Source: Brucella pseudintermedia
Lineage (GTDB): Bacteria > Pseudomonadota > Alphaproteobacteria > Rhizobiales > Rhizobiaceae
Length of the DNA: 64,000 bases
Direction: 5' to 3' (one strand)
Assembly (NCBI RefSeq): GCF_042697365.1
Contig: NZ_CP137605.1
Shown here: piece after piece, positions 41,798 to 51,526 of the stretch
Layout of the letters: each line of letters starts with the position of its first letter
How positions within the stretch are numbered: the stretch's first letter is position 1
Program-made: the position numbers and the translations under genes
Notes under the pieces: model-generated
Told to the model about the DNA's origin: nothing
The model's database searches: none
What the model saw: only the letters and a program-made list of their open reading frames with translations

Positions 41798-43633
41798 TTG
41801 AGCGGAACCGAATTGAGCGAGCCAATTTCAAAACCTCTGCTGACTGTTGATGGTCTCAGTGTCGAATTTGGCGCGAGCCGCGTTGTTGATGACCTGAGTT
41901 TCTCGGTGTATCCGGGGCGCACGCTGGCCGTGGTGGGGGAATCCGGTTCGGGCAAGTCGATTACGTCGCTTTCCATCATGCGCCTTGCCGATATGAGCGG
42001 CGCAAAATTCCCCTCCGGTCGCATTTTGTTGGGCGGACGCGATCTGCTCAAAGCCGACCAGAAGACAATGCGGAGCATTCGCGGCAAGGAGATCGCCATG
42101 ATCTTCCAGGAGCCCATGACTTCGCTCAACCCGGTCTTCACCATCGGCAATCAAATCTCTGAAGTTCTCATGCTGCACGAAGGAATGACGCAGCAGGCGG
42201 CGTTTGCGGAGGGTAAGCGTCTTCTGGAAATGGTGCGACTGCCGGATGCGGAAGGGCTGTTGAAGCGCTATCCGCACCAGCTATCCGGCGGCATGCGCCA
42301 GCGTGTCATGATCGCGATGGCGCTTGCATGCCGTCCGAAATTGCTGATCGCGGATGAACCGACGACTGCTCTCGATGTGACCATTCAGGCCCAGATACTG
42401 CACATTATCAGGGAATTGCAGCAAGAGCTTGAAATGGCGGTTATTTTCATCACGCACGATATGGGCGTGGTGGCAGAAATGGCTGACGATGTCGTCGTGA
42501 TGTGGAAAGGCAAAAAGGTGGAGGAAGGGTCGGTCGGACAGATTTTCTCGAAGCCTGAACATGCCTATACCAAAACGCTTTTGTCAGCGGTGCCGAAGCT
42601 TGGCAGCATGACGGGTGAAGCCTTCCCTAAGCGAATGCCGGTCATGACCATGCGCGACGGCGTACCGATTTTAGCAGGTGAGGAGCGCATTCAGGATACT
42701 GCGCGCTACGATAGCAAGCCGTTGCTGTCCGTGGACGATCTCTATGTGCGCTTTCCAATCAAGAAGAACCTGTTCGGTAAGATCACGCATGTCTGCAACG
42801 CGGTATCGAATGTCGCTTTCGATATTTATCCGGGCGAGACCTTGGCGCTGGTGGGTGAATCCGGTTCGGGCAAGTCGACCATAGGGCGCACGATCCAGCA
42901 ACTTCAGGCGCCACTGTCCGGAGACATTCACTTCAACGGTAAGGCTTATTCGGCAATGAGCGCCGCCGAACGCTACGCTATGCGCCGCGAAGTCCAATAT
43001 ATCTTTCAGGACCCCTTTGCATCGCTCGACCCGCGCAAGACGATAGGTTTTTCCATTGCCGAGCCTATCCGTACCCATGGTCTTCTCGACAATGACAAGG
43101 CGATTAATGCGCGCGTTGCGGAATTGCTGGAGCGTGTCGGTCTTGGGCCGGAACACGCCAAGCGTTATCCGCACGAATTTTCAGGCGGTCAGCGCCAGCG
43201 GGTCTGTATTGCGCGTGCGCTCGCTTCCAAGCCGAAGCTCATTATCGCCGATGAAGCCCTGTCGGCGCTGGACGTCTCCATTCAGGCGCAGGTCATCAAT
43301 CTGTTCATGGACCTGCAGAAAGAGCACGATCTCGCTTATCTCTTTATCAGTCATGACATGGCGGTGGTCGAGAAAATGAGCCATCGCGTCGCGGTGCTCT
43401 ATCTCGGCCAGATCATGGAGCTTGGCTCGCGCCAGCAGGTTTTCGAAACCCCATCGCACTCTTACACGAAGCGGCTTCTGTCGGCTGTGCCAATCGCCGA
43501 CCCCACCGCACGGACGAGGCGGCCCGCACTGGAAGGCGAGATTCCAAGCACGACGCGTCGGATCGACGACAAGCCGAGGATCTATAGCCACCGTGAGGTC
43601 GCAGCCGGACATTTCGTGGCCGAAACCGTCTGA
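41798..43633 (+). CDS. dipeptide/oligopeptide ABC transporter, double ATPase (DppD-DppF fused)
   Basis: 611 aa with two complete ATPase domains. First: GESGSGKSITSLSIMRL, LSGGMRQRVMIAMAL, LLIADEPTTALD. Second (from about residue 310): GESGSGKSTIGRTI, FSGGQRQRVCIARAL, LIIADEALSALD; here the usual DEP of Walker B is DEA. I chose TTG 41798 (AGGG seven bases upstream) because the regulator gene ends at 41784. Serves the binding protein and two permeases that follow. GsiA-like architecture. Confidence 0.92.
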   Translation: MSGTELSEPISKPLLTVDGLSVEFGASRVVDDLSFSVYPGRTLAVVGESGSGKSITSLSIMRLADMSGAKFPSGRILLGGRDLLKADQKTMRSIRGKEIAMIFQEPMTSLNPVFTIGNQISEVLMLHEGMTQQAAFAEGKRLLEMVRLPDAEGLLKRYPHQLSGGMRQRVMIAMALACRPKLLIADEPTTALDVTIQAQILHIIRELQQELEMAVIFITHDMGVVAEMADDVVVMWKGKKVEEGSVGQIFSKPEHAYTKTLLSAVPKLGSMTGEAFPKRMPVMTMRDGVPILAGEERIQDTARYDSKPLLSVDDLYVRFPIKKNLFGKITHVCNAVSNVAFDIYPGETLALVGESGSGKSTIGRTIQQLQAPLSGDIHFNGKAYSAMSAAERYAMRREVQYIFQDPFASLDPRKTIGFSIAEPIRTHGLLDNDKAINARVAELLERVGLGPEHAKRYPHEFSGGQRQRVCIARALASKPKLIIADEALSALDVSIQAQVINLFMDLQKEHDLAYLFISHDMAVVEKMSHRVAVLYLGQIMELGSRQQVFETPSHSYTKRLLSAVPIADPTARTRRPALEGEIPSTTRRIDDKPRIYSHREVAAGHFVAETV

Positions 43634-43669
43634 ACCATAAAAGCTCACCAAAACCCAAAGGGGAAAACA

Positions 43670-45199
43670 ATGATAAGAAAAACTTTTAAAGCCGTTCTCA
43701 TGGCTTCCGCTCTTTCGGCCGCTGTGATTGCATCTGCTCCAGCGTTCGCTGCCGGAAAGCTGACCGTTTCGTCGCCGCAGGACCCCGGCAGCTGGGACCC
43801 GATCGACACGTTCCTCGTCAACTGGGCTTCTGTCGGCACCAACATTTTCGACGGTCTTGTTTATCGCGGCCCTGACCTGAAGATTGTCCCTGCACTCGCC
43901 ACTTCATGGGAAGAGCTGAACGAGGGCAAGCGCATTCGCTTCCATCTGCGTGAGAACGTAAAATTCCACAACGGCGAGCCGTTCAATGCGGAGGCCGTCA
44001 AGTTCACCTTCGAGCGTCTGCTCGGCGATGAAGGCGCGAAGGGCCCGCAGCGTTCGAACTATATCGCCATCGAGAAGGTGGAAGTCATCGATGACAAGAC
44101 CGTCGATTTTCATCTGAAAGCGCCGGACCCGGTTCTGATCACAAAGCTTGCCGGTTATGGCGGCATGATCGTTCCGCCGAAATATATTCAGGAAAAGGGC
44201 GACGATTATTTCAACATGCATCCGGTTGGCACCGGGCCGTTCAAGTTCGTTTCCTATGAGCCGAAGGTAAACATCAAGCTTGAGGCGTTCGCGGACCACT
44301 GGGGTGGCGCGCCGAAGCTTTCAGAACTCGAATATCGCTTCATAACCGAGCCTTCGACCGCTGTTGCCGAACTTCAGGCCGGTCGCGTCGATCTGGTCAT
44401 TCCGCCGACCATCCCGATCGGCATGATCCCGACTATTCAGGGCGATCCAAAGCTGGAGCTCGTCACCGCCTCGGGGCCGACGGTTTATGCCTTGCGCTTC
44501 AATACGGCTGACGGCATCACCAAGGACGAACGCGTGCGCAAAGCGCTGATTATGGCTGTGGATCGCGATGCGATCATCCAGTCCATTCTGGCCGGGCAGG
44601 CGGAAGCGATTGCAAGTTTCCAGGGTTCTCTGTCCTTCGGCTTCGATCCGGACATGAAGCCGCTGCCTTACGATCCGGAAGGCGCGAAGAAGCTCCTCGA
44701 AGAAGCGGGCGTTCAACCCGGTGCAACCGTGCAGATTGATGTGCGTGGGCAGGACGCAAGTTTCAACGAAGTTGTGCAGGCCATCGCAAGCTTCCTGCAG
44801 ATGGTCGGCATCAACGCCACCATCAAGCCTTACGATACCAATGTCCTGCTGAACGACATCATCCCGCAGGGCAAGACAGGCGCCATGTTCCAGCAGTCCT
44901 GGGGCGGCTGGACCTTCGACTACGACAACACTGCCTATTCGATGTATCATTCCGGCGAGAAGTGGAATCCTTACGACAAGGACGAAAAGCTCGACAAGAT
45001 GCTGGAAGCGCAGCGTTCGGTTCTTGATCGCGGCGAGCGCGAGAAGCTCCTGCAGGAAATCGCGCATTACGCTGCCGGTCGCGCACTGGAAATGCCGCTC
45101 TACAATCTCAAGGCGATCTTCGGCGTCAACAAGCGCGTGAAAAACTTCGTGCCGGTTCCCGACAGCCGTCTGCGTCTGACAGACGTCACCGTCGACTAA
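43670..45199 (+). CDS. peptide ABC transporter substrate-binding protein (SBP_bac_5)
   Basis: 509-aa periplasmic protein with signal peptide (AVLMASALSAAVIASAPAFA) and a mature start AGKLTVSSPQDPGSWDP. NIFDGLVYRGPDLKIVPALA and RFHLRENVKFHNGEPFNAEA are diagnostic for the DppA/OppA/GsiB family. Strong ribosome site AAAGGGGAA. Second gene of the peptide operon. Confidence 0.93.
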   Translation: MIRKTFKAVLMASALSAAVIASAPAFAAGKLTVSSPQDPGSWDPIDTFLVNWASVGTNIFDGLVYRGPDLKIVPALATSWEELNEGKRIRFHLRENVKFHNGEPFNAEAVKFTFERLLGDEGAKGPQRSNYIAIEKVEVIDDKTVDFHLKAPDPVLITKLAGYGGMIVPPKYIQEKGDDYFNMHPVGTGPFKFVSYEPKVNIKLEAFADHWGGAPKLSELEYRFITEPSTAVAELQAGRVDLVIPPTIPIGMIPTIQGDPKLELVTASGPTVYALRFNTADGITKDERVRKALIMAVDRDAIIQSILAGQAEAIASFQGSLSFGFDPDMKPLPYDPEGAKKLLEEAGVQPGATVQIDVRGQDASFNEVVQAIASFLQMVGINATIKPYDTNVLLNDIIPQGKTGAMFQQSWGGWTFDYDNTAYSMYHSGEKWNPYDKDEKLDKMLEAQRSVLDRGEREKLLQEIAHYAAGRALEMPLYNLKAIFGVNKRVKNFVPVPDSRLRLTDVTVD

Positions 45200-45263
45200 G
45201 CAAGAATGACAATACGGCAAGCCGGATATGTCCGGCTTGCCGCAGCATTTCGGAGGCGCACTG

Positions 45264-46187
45264 GTGGCCGGATTTCTGATCAAACGAATTTTGCAGGCGT
45301 TGTTCGTGCTCGTCGCAATGACGCTGCTTGTCGCTTTCGCGGTCCGCCTTACGGGCGATCCGGCTTTGATGTTGACGCAAGGCGCGGGCAGCATCACCGA
45401 GGCCGATCTTGCGCGTATCCGCGAAGGTCTCGGCCTCAACCAGCCGTTTTTCGTTCAGTACTGGCAGTTCCTCCAGGGGCTGTTCACGATGGATCTGGGG
45501 CGCAGTTTCCTCGGCGGCACGCCCGTATCGACGCTGGTGGCTGGCGCTTTGCCTGCTACGCTGATGCTGGCTTTCGCTTCACTGTTCGTTTCCATTGTGA
45601 TTTCGGTTCCGCTTGGGATCAAGGCAGCCGTGTCGCGTGGTAGATGGGCCGATCAGTTGATCCGCATCTGCTCGCTTGTGGGGCTGTCGTTTCCGAATTT
45701 CTGGCTGGCGACCATGCTGGTGTTGCTGTTCGGAATCTCGCTGCAATGGCTGCCACCGAGCGGCATGAGTGGTGTTGCAAGCTTCATCATGCCAGCGCTC
45801 ACCATGGGCATCATCCTGACCGCAACGAATGTTCGTCTCGTGCGCACGGCGATGCTGGAGACGTTGCAATCGCAATATATCATGGTGGCGCGCGCCAAGG
45901 GGCTAAGTGAAAACAAGGTTCTCTACAAGCATGCGCTGCGCAATTGCGCCATTCCGCTGATCACCTATCTCGGCCTTCAGTTCGGCGGTCTGCTGGGCGG
46001 CATTGTCGTGGTGGAACGCGTGTTCAACTGGCCGGGCATGGGCACGCTTGCCTTCGATGCGGTGGCCGGGCGCGATTATCCTGTCCTGCAAGCCACCATC
46101 GCGATCCTTTCCATGCTGATCATCGGCGTCAATCTTCTCGTGGACATCGCCTATGGCCTTGTCGATCCGCGTATTCGCACGGAGTAG
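45264..46187 (+). CDS. peptide ABC transporter permease, DppB-like
   Basis: 307 aa, six helices. Family start GFLIKRILQALFVLVAMTLL; contact loop ETLQSQYIMVARAKGLSENK; end LVDIAYGLVDPRIRTE. Start GTG 45264 has CGGAGG seven bases upstream, better than ATG 45228. Four bases before the next gene. Confidence 0.93.
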   Translation: MAGFLIKRILQALFVLVAMTLLVAFAVRLTGDPALMLTQGAGSITEADLARIREGLGLNQPFFVQYWQFLQGLFTMDLGRSFLGGTPVSTLVAGALPATLMLAFASLFVSIVISVPLGIKAAVSRGRWADQLIRICSLVGLSFPNFWLATMLVLLFGISLQWLPPSGMSGVASFIMPALTMGIILTATNVRLVRTAMLETLQSQYIMVARAKGLSENKVLYKHALRNCAIPLITYLGLQFGGLLGGIVVVERVFNWPGMGTLAFDAVAGRDYPVLQATIAILSMLIIGVNLLVDIAYGLVDPRIRTE

Positions 46188-46191
46188 GACC

Positions 46192-47046
46192 ATGGCAACC
46201 AAGACCTCATCCGTTCTGTTTTCGCGTTTTGCGAGCCTGGAATTCATCGTCGGCGTCGTGTTGACCGGCTGCATTTGTCTGGCGGTGATTTTTTCCGGCT
46301 ATCTGTTTCCGGGCGGCGCCAACAAGATTGATCTCTTGGCGCGCCTGACGCCGCCATTTGTTAATCCCGCCCATATTTTCGGCACCGATCCGCTGGGGCG
46401 CGATGTGCTGGCACGCGTCGTTACCGGCGGCAAGATTTCGCTGTTCGTCGGTTTCGTTTCGGTGATCGGCTCCGTCGTCATCGGCACGATCATGGGTCTT
46501 GTCGCCGGTTATTATCGCGGCTTCTGGGACATGGCACTGATGCGCTTTGTCGATGTGCAGCTTGCCATGCCGTTCATCCTGCTCGCGATCACCGTGATGG
46601 CTATTCTGGGGGGCGGGCTGTTCAACACCATCATTTTGTTGATCGTGTCGCAATGCGTGCAATATGCGCGACTGGTGCGGGGGGCCGTGCTCTCGCTACG
46701 CGAGCGCGAATTCATCCTGTCTGCCCGCGCTATCGGCGTAAAGGACTGGTGCATCATCTTCCAGCATCTGCTGCCGAACCTTCTCGGCCCGGTGATCGTG
46801 CTGATGACGCTCAATGTGGCCAACAACATCCTTCTGGAATCAAGCCTGACCTTCCTCGGCCTCGGTGTCGATCCGACCATTCCAAGCTGGGGCGGCATGC
46901 TGGCCGATGGGCGTACCTATCTTCAGACCGCATGGTGGGTGAGCATTTTCCCAGGCCTCGCCATTCTCTTCACCGTGCTTGGCCTCAATCTCCTTGGAGA
47001 TTGGTTGCGCGACAGCCTCGACCCAACCGGCAGGACTTCCCGATGA
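46192..47046 (+). CDS. peptide ABC transporter permease, DppC-like
   Basis: 284 aa. HIFGTDPLGRDVLARVVTGG and the contact loop LREREFILSARAIGVKDW are DppC hallmarks. Its stop overlaps the start of the M14 peptidase gene (ATGA), coupling uptake and hydrolysis. Confidence 0.93.
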   Translation: MATKTSSVLFSRFASLEFIVGVVLTGCICLAVIFSGYLFPGGANKIDLLARLTPPFVNPAHIFGTDPLGRDVLARVVTGGKISLFVGFVSVIGSVVIGTIMGLVAGYYRGFWDMALMRFVDVQLAMPFILLAITVMAILGGGLFNTIILLIVSQCVQYARLVRGAVLSLREREFILSARAIGVKDWCIIFQHLLPNLLGPVIVLMTLNVANNILLESSLTFLGLGVDPTIPSWGGMLADGRTYLQTAWWVSIFPGLAILFTVLGLNLLGDWLRDSLDPTGRTSR

Positions 47047-48788
47047 ACATGCTTTTTGAGAAAACCTACCCGCGTACCGTTCAAGCGCTCGTTGAACGCT
47101 TTCTGAAACCCGAAATGCGCGGTGCGAAGGTGGAAGCCTGGTTGTTCGATGACCAGCCGAGCCGTTTCGCCGCCGAAACGAAGCTGCGCGAGGCAGGGGT
47201 CGAGGCACGGTTCCGTTCTGCCTATAAGCCGCTCCTGCATTTCTTCCTCGAAGAAGTGGACGGCGCCGCGCTAAAGTCAGCTGCGATCCGCTATCCGCGT
47301 CACGATGCCTGCGTGCAGAACCGTTTCCTGCTGGAGACCTATCCGCTGTCCGCGCTGCTGCCGAAGACCGATGTGACTTTCGCGGCTTCAGGTAAAGACG
47401 ACTTTCAGTACGAAGTCGATCTGGTCTTTGCCGATGGCCATAGCGAGAGCCATCGCGTTTTTGCACCGAACCGGGTGCATGTGGATTTCATCGGCGAAAC
47501 ATTGGTATCACCCACCGGTTGGCTGACTGTCACGCAGAACGGTAAGACCGAAAGCACGCGCTATGAAACATCCTATGAAAAACTGTTTCATGACACGATC
47601 TCAACGATCGCGGCGCATGATTGGAAGCGTGGCGAACCCTATTTCGATGAGCTGAACATCGCGGTCAGCCTGCCAATCACCGATCGTCGCCTGCCCTACG
47701 ATGAGGAAAGGCTGAGCCTCACCGAAGCCATGCACGAGGATATCTATTTCTCGCTGCTCGAGGTTTTCCAGAAAAAGTCCGGCCGCCCGGTGGGGGACCG
47801 CGGCTTGCAGCCGGGCCAGATCGTGCCGGAAGTCCGTTTTCGCGATGCAGAACCGTCAGTCAAAGTGGAAACACGTCCGCTTTCTACCGACGACGCTTTG
47901 ACGGCCGAGCAGGCTCTAGAAACGGCGCAGGCGCCGTTATCCGCGGATCAAATCAAGCGTGAGCTTGCCGCGCTCGGTGGCCGGTCCTTTGAGGCAACAA
48001 GCCGCGCAGGCCGGGCTGTTCGCGCGACCTACATCCAGGGCAGCGATGCGGCGATGATGATCAGCGCAGGCCAGCATGCCAATGAGACAACCGGTATCGT
48101 CGGCGCACTGCGTGCAGCCAAGCGGCTTGCGGCGCGCGAAAATGCGCATTTCACGATCTCTCCCCAGGAGAATCCTGACGGCTACGAGATCCATAAACGG
48201 CTCTGTGCATTGCAGCCGCATCATATGCATCACGCCGCCCGCTATACGGCACTCGGTGATGATCTGGAATATCGCAGCGGCGAAGGGCTTTACGAAAAGG
48301 CCATTCGTGTCGAAGCTGAAAAGCGGACCGAGGCGAAACTGCACGTCAACCTGCATGGTTATCCATCGCATGAGTGGACGCGCCCACTATCGGGCTATGT
48401 GCCCCGTTCCTTTGCCATGTGGACGCTGCCGAAGGGGTTTTTCCTCATCATCCGGCATCACGCTTCATGGGAAAGGCAAGCCGAGGAACTGATAGACCGG
48501 GTGACGAAGCATCTTGCGGCTATTGACGGGCTGGTTGCGTATAATAACGCCCAGATCAAGCTTTTTGAGCAGCATGCGGGCGAAACGGGTTTCCGCATCA
48601 TCAATGGTTTCCCGTGTCTCGTCGGTGTTGACGATCGGCATAGCGTGCCGCTGACGCTCATTACAGAATATCCGGATGAAACGATTTACGGTGATGCGTT
48701 CGTCCGAGGGCATACTGCGCAAATGGAAACGGTGCTGGCATCGTACGACGCCTTGCAGGCACTGTTTCCATCGGATGCGGTTGCTTAA
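47043..48788 (+). CDS. M14-family zinc carboxypeptidase
   Basis: 581 aa. C-terminal peptidase domain with zinc motif SAGQHANETTG (His345, Glu348) and third ligand in LHVNLHGYPSHEW (His434 or His438). The N-terminal ~300 residues are not recognised. No signal peptide, so it acts in the cytoplasm on imported peptides. It is translationally coupled to the DppC gene; an open frame running back through that gene was rejected. Its stop overlaps that of the convergent siderophore ATPase gene. Confidence 0.85.
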   Translation: MNMLFEKTYPRTVQALVERFLKPEMRGAKVEAWLFDDQPSRFAAETKLREAGVEARFRSAYKPLLHFFLEEVDGAALKSAAIRYPRHDACVQNRFLLETYPLSALLPKTDVTFAASGKDDFQYEVDLVFADGHSESHRVFAPNRVHVDFIGETLVSPTGWLTVTQNGKTESTRYETSYEKLFHDTISTIAAHDWKRGEPYFDELNIAVSLPITDRRLPYDEERLSLTEAMHEDIYFSLLEVFQKKSGRPVGDRGLQPGQIVPEVRFRDAEPSVKVETRPLSTDDALTAEQALETAQAPLSADQIKRELAALGGRSFEATSRAGRAVRATYIQGSDAAMMISAGQHANETTGIVGALRAAKRLAARENAHFTISPQENPDGYEIHKRLCALQPHHMHHAARYTALGDDLEYRSGEGLYEKAIRVEAEKRTEAKLHVNLHGYPSHEWTRPLSGYVPRSFAMWTLPKGFFLIIRHHASWERQAEELIDRVTKHLAAIDGLVAYNNAQIKLFEQHAGETGFRIINGFPCLVGVDDRHSVPLTLITEYPDETIYGDAFVRGHTAQMETVLASYDALQALFPSDAVA

Positions 48789-49543
48789 AGATAATAGACG
48801 CCGATACGCTTGCCGCCAATGATTTCGACGGCAATCTCCATCTCGTAAATGTCTCCGAGGATTTCCGGATGAATGAGTTCGTCCGGGCTTCCTTGATAGG
48901 CTACCTTACCGTGGCGCATTGCAACTATATGGTCGGAATAGCATGACGCGAAATTGATGTCGTGCAGAACCAGAACGACGGTTTTTCCAAGTTCATCCGC
49001 AGCCCGGCGCAACAGCTTCATCATTGAAGCGGAATGCTTCATATCGAGATTGTTGAGCGGTTCGTCCAGTAGCACATAATCCGTGTCCTGGCAGAGAACC
49101 ATTGCTACGAAGGCACGCTGACGCTGTCCGCCGGAAAGCTCATCCAGAAAGCGCCCGCTCAAATCCTCAAGGCCGAGATAGCCGATGGCCTGTTCGACGT
49201 GTTTGCGATCATCGTTGTTCGGCCTGCCTTTGGAATGGGGATAACGGCCAAAGGTTACGAGGTCGCGCACGGTCAGGCGGGAGTTGATTGCATTTTCCTG
49301 CCGCAGGATCGACAGGCGTTTTGCCAGCACGTCGCCCGATGTGGTGGAAACGTCGAGCCCATCTACCGTCACCCGGCCTTTGTCCATTGGCAGGAGACGA
49401 CTTACCATCGAAAGCAGCGTGGATTTTCCCGCTCCATTCGGCCCGATGATCGAGGTTATGCCGCAAGCAGGCAGTTTCAGTGTCACATCATCGACGACCA
49501 GCGTGCCGTTGTAGGATTTACTGACTTGGCTGATTTCTATCAA
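48785..49543 (-). CDS. siderophore ABC transporter ATPase (FepC-like)
   Basis: 252 aa. Walker A GPNGAGKSTLLSMV, signature LSGGQRQRAFVAMVL, Walker B YVLLDEPLNNLD, switch LVLHDINFA. FecCD-type ferric-siderophore importer ATPase, last gene of a minus-strand operon; its start overlaps the permease stop by four bases. Confidence 0.93.
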   Translation of the reverse strand: MIEISQVSKSYNGTLVVDDVTLKLPACGITSIIGPNGAGKSTLLSMVSRLLPMDKGRVTVDGLDVSTTSGDVLAKRLSILRQENAINSRLTVRDLVTFGRYPHSKGRPNNDDRKHVEQAIGYLGLEDLSGRFLDELSGGQRQRAFVAMVLCQDTDYVLLDEPLNNLDMKHSASMMKLLRRAADELGKTVVLVLHDINFASCYSDHIVAMRHGKVAYQGSPDELIHPEILGDIYEMEIAVEIIGGKRIGVYYL

Positions 49544-50493
49544 CGCGCGTGCCCCCTGACGAGAAGGATGATGAAGACAAGGCCGCCCAGAAACTCGATA
49601 ATGATGCTGAGTGCGGAGTTGAACGAGAAGACACGTTCAAGAATGGTCTGTCCGCCGACGATGCAAAAGATCGCAAGCAAGACGGCTATCGGCAGGATAA
49701 TCCGGTGCTTCGCTGAGCCGGCAATCATGTAGGCCAGATTGGCCACCAGCAAACCGAAGAAAGTAATGGGCCCGACCAGTGCGGTGGAAACGGAAACCAG
49801 CACCGTGACCATGAACAGGACCTTGCGCACGATCCGCCGATGGTTGACGCCTAGATTGATTGCTGGATCGCGCCCGAGAGACAGGACGTCAAAGACGTGA
49901 ATAAAGCGCAGGCCGTAAAGCGAAACTGCAACGACGATGACGGTCGACATAATCAGAATATCGCTGTTGATGCTGTTGAAGCTGGCGAAAAAGCGATCTT
50001 GCAGCACAGCGAAAAGATTTGGATCAAGCATTCGCTGCATCAGGTTGGAAATGCTGCGGAAAAACACGCCGCAGACAATACCGACAAGCATGACAAGATG
50101 CAGGCTGCGCGTTGCGCCTGAGAAGAGCCAGTAATAAAGCGTTCCGGCGAAAACCACCATAATCGCGGTTTCTGCGAGAAAACGAATGTTCGGCCCGAGC
50201 CAGTCGATATGGACAGCGCCGAAGAAGAAGACCACCACGGTCTGGATCAGGATATAGAGCGCATCGAATCCCATAATTGAGGGAGTCAGGATGCGATTGT
50301 TCGTGACAGTCTGGAACAACACTGTCGAAACCGCAATCGAATATGCAACCAGCGCCATGGCGGCAAGTTTGGTGCCGCGAAAGGACAATATGAAGGACCA
50401 GCTTCCCTTTGCGCCGATCGTCATGAATGCGGCGACTGTAAGTAATGTAAGCACACAAAGCAGTGAGAGGTTCAGGGCAGGGCGCTTAAGCAA
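49540..50493 (-). CDS. siderophore ABC transporter permease 2 (FecCD family)
   Basis: 317 aa, about nine helices, with LSLGRDPAINLGVNHRRIVR and VGPITFFGLLVANLAYMIAG typical of the family. I place the start at TTG 50493: it has GAGG eight bases upstream and sits in TTGCTTAA, which also contains the stop codon of the preceding permease, a stop-start overlap. Confidence 0.9.
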   Translation of the reverse strand: MLKRPALNLSLLCVLTLLTVAAFMTIGAKGSWSFILSFRGTKLAAMALVAYSIAVSTVLFQTVTNNRILTPSIMGFDALYILIQTVVVFFFGAVHIDWLGPNIRFLAETAIMVVFAGTLYYWLFSGATRSLHLVMLVGIVCGVFFRSISNLMQRMLDPNLFAVLQDRFFASFNSINSDILIMSTVIVVAVSLYGLRFIHVFDVLSLGRDPAINLGVNHRRIVRKVLFMVTVLVSVSTALVGPITFFGLLVANLAYMIAGSAKHRIILPIAVLLAIFCIVGGQTILERVFSFNSALSIIIEFLGGLVFIILLVRGHAR

Positions 50494-51454
50494 GGCGTGA
50501 ACCTCGCCGCAAAAGAAGATAGAGGAAGATGACGCTTCCAATGACGCCCATCATTGTGCCTATCGGTATTTCATAAGGGAAGCGGACCAGCCGACCCACG
50601 ATGTCACAAGCGAGAGCGAGCCCGGCGCCAAGTACCGCAACCCAAGGCACCGCGCGGCGCATATTGTCACCGATGAACATGCTGACGACGTTGGGAACGA
50701 TGAGTCCCAGGAAAGGTATCATGCCAACAGTGACCACGACTGATGCGCTGACCATGGAAACAATGACGAGGCCAAGTGTGACCACGCGACGATAGTTGAG
50801 ACCAAGATTGGTGGTGAAGTCCTCGCCTAAACCCGCGACCGTGAAGCGATCGGCGGCGATATAGGCGATTATTGTCAGGGCGAAGGCGAGCCAAAGTAAC
50901 TCGTAGCGCCCGCGAAGAACGCCGGAAAAGTCGCCGGTCGTCCAGGAATTGAGCGATTGCAGGAGATCAAAGCGATACGCAATGAAAGTGGTGATCGCAT
51001 TGACAACACCACCAAGCATGATGCCAACCAAGGGCACGACAAGAACGGAACGTAGTGGAATTGTACGAAGAATACGGAGGAATAGGGCTGTTCCGGCAAG
51101 TGCTGTGACGGATGCAACCAGCATTTTGCCGATAACGGGCGTTTCAGGTGCAAACAATATGACCAGAAGAATGCCGAGACCTGCGGATTCCACTGTGCCG
51201 GCCGTTGACGGTTCAACGAAACGGTTTCGCGTCAGCATTTGCATGATCATGCCTGAAACGGCCATGGACATGCCCGCCAGAATGATTGCAAGGGTGCGCG
51301 GGATGCGGCTGATAAGCAGAACTTCGGTGGCACGGTCGGTGCTTCCTGCGCCGAAGAGCGTTCCCAGCGATACCTCGCTGACGCCAATGAACAGGCTGAT
51401 GACAGCCAGTATGGCAACAACGATTACGGCTGCTGCAAGTCCCTTCACACTCAT
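50486..51454 (-). CDS. siderophore ABC transporter permease 1 (FecCD family)
   Basis: 322 aa. GLGEDFTTNLGLNYRRVVTL and GMIPFLGLIVPNVVSMFIGD are the family's coupling-helix and membrane motifs. ATG 51454 begins MSVKGLAAAVIVV just before the first helix; a GTG at 51490 is an alternative. Heterodimer partner of the next gene. Confidence 0.9.
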   Translation of the reverse strand: MSVKGLAAAVIVVAILAVISLFIGVSEVSLGTLFGAGSTDRATEVLLISRIPRTLAIILAGMSMAVSGMIMQMLTRNRFVEPSTAGTVESAGLGILLVILFAPETPVIGKMLVASVTALAGTALFLRILRTIPLRSVLVVPLVGIMLGGVVNAITTFIAYRFDLLQSLNSWTTGDFSGVLRGRYELLWLAFALTIIAYIAADRFTVAGLGEDFTTNLGLNYRRVVTLGLVIVSMVSASVVVTVGMIPFLGLIVPNVVSMFIGDNMRRAVPWVAVLGAGLALACDIVGRLVRFPYEIPIGTMMGVIGSVIFLYLLLRRGSRLA

Positions 51455-51526
51455 TTCCCGTTCTATTGCCTGATTACGGATTCGGGCCACCGATGGCGGC
51501 CCGACCGAATTGGGTCTGGAAAGCTG

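Noticed and set aside
46653..47042. Upstream extension of the M14 peptidase frame
   Set aside because: It lies wholly inside the DppC permease gene; ATG 47043 at the permease stop explains the start.
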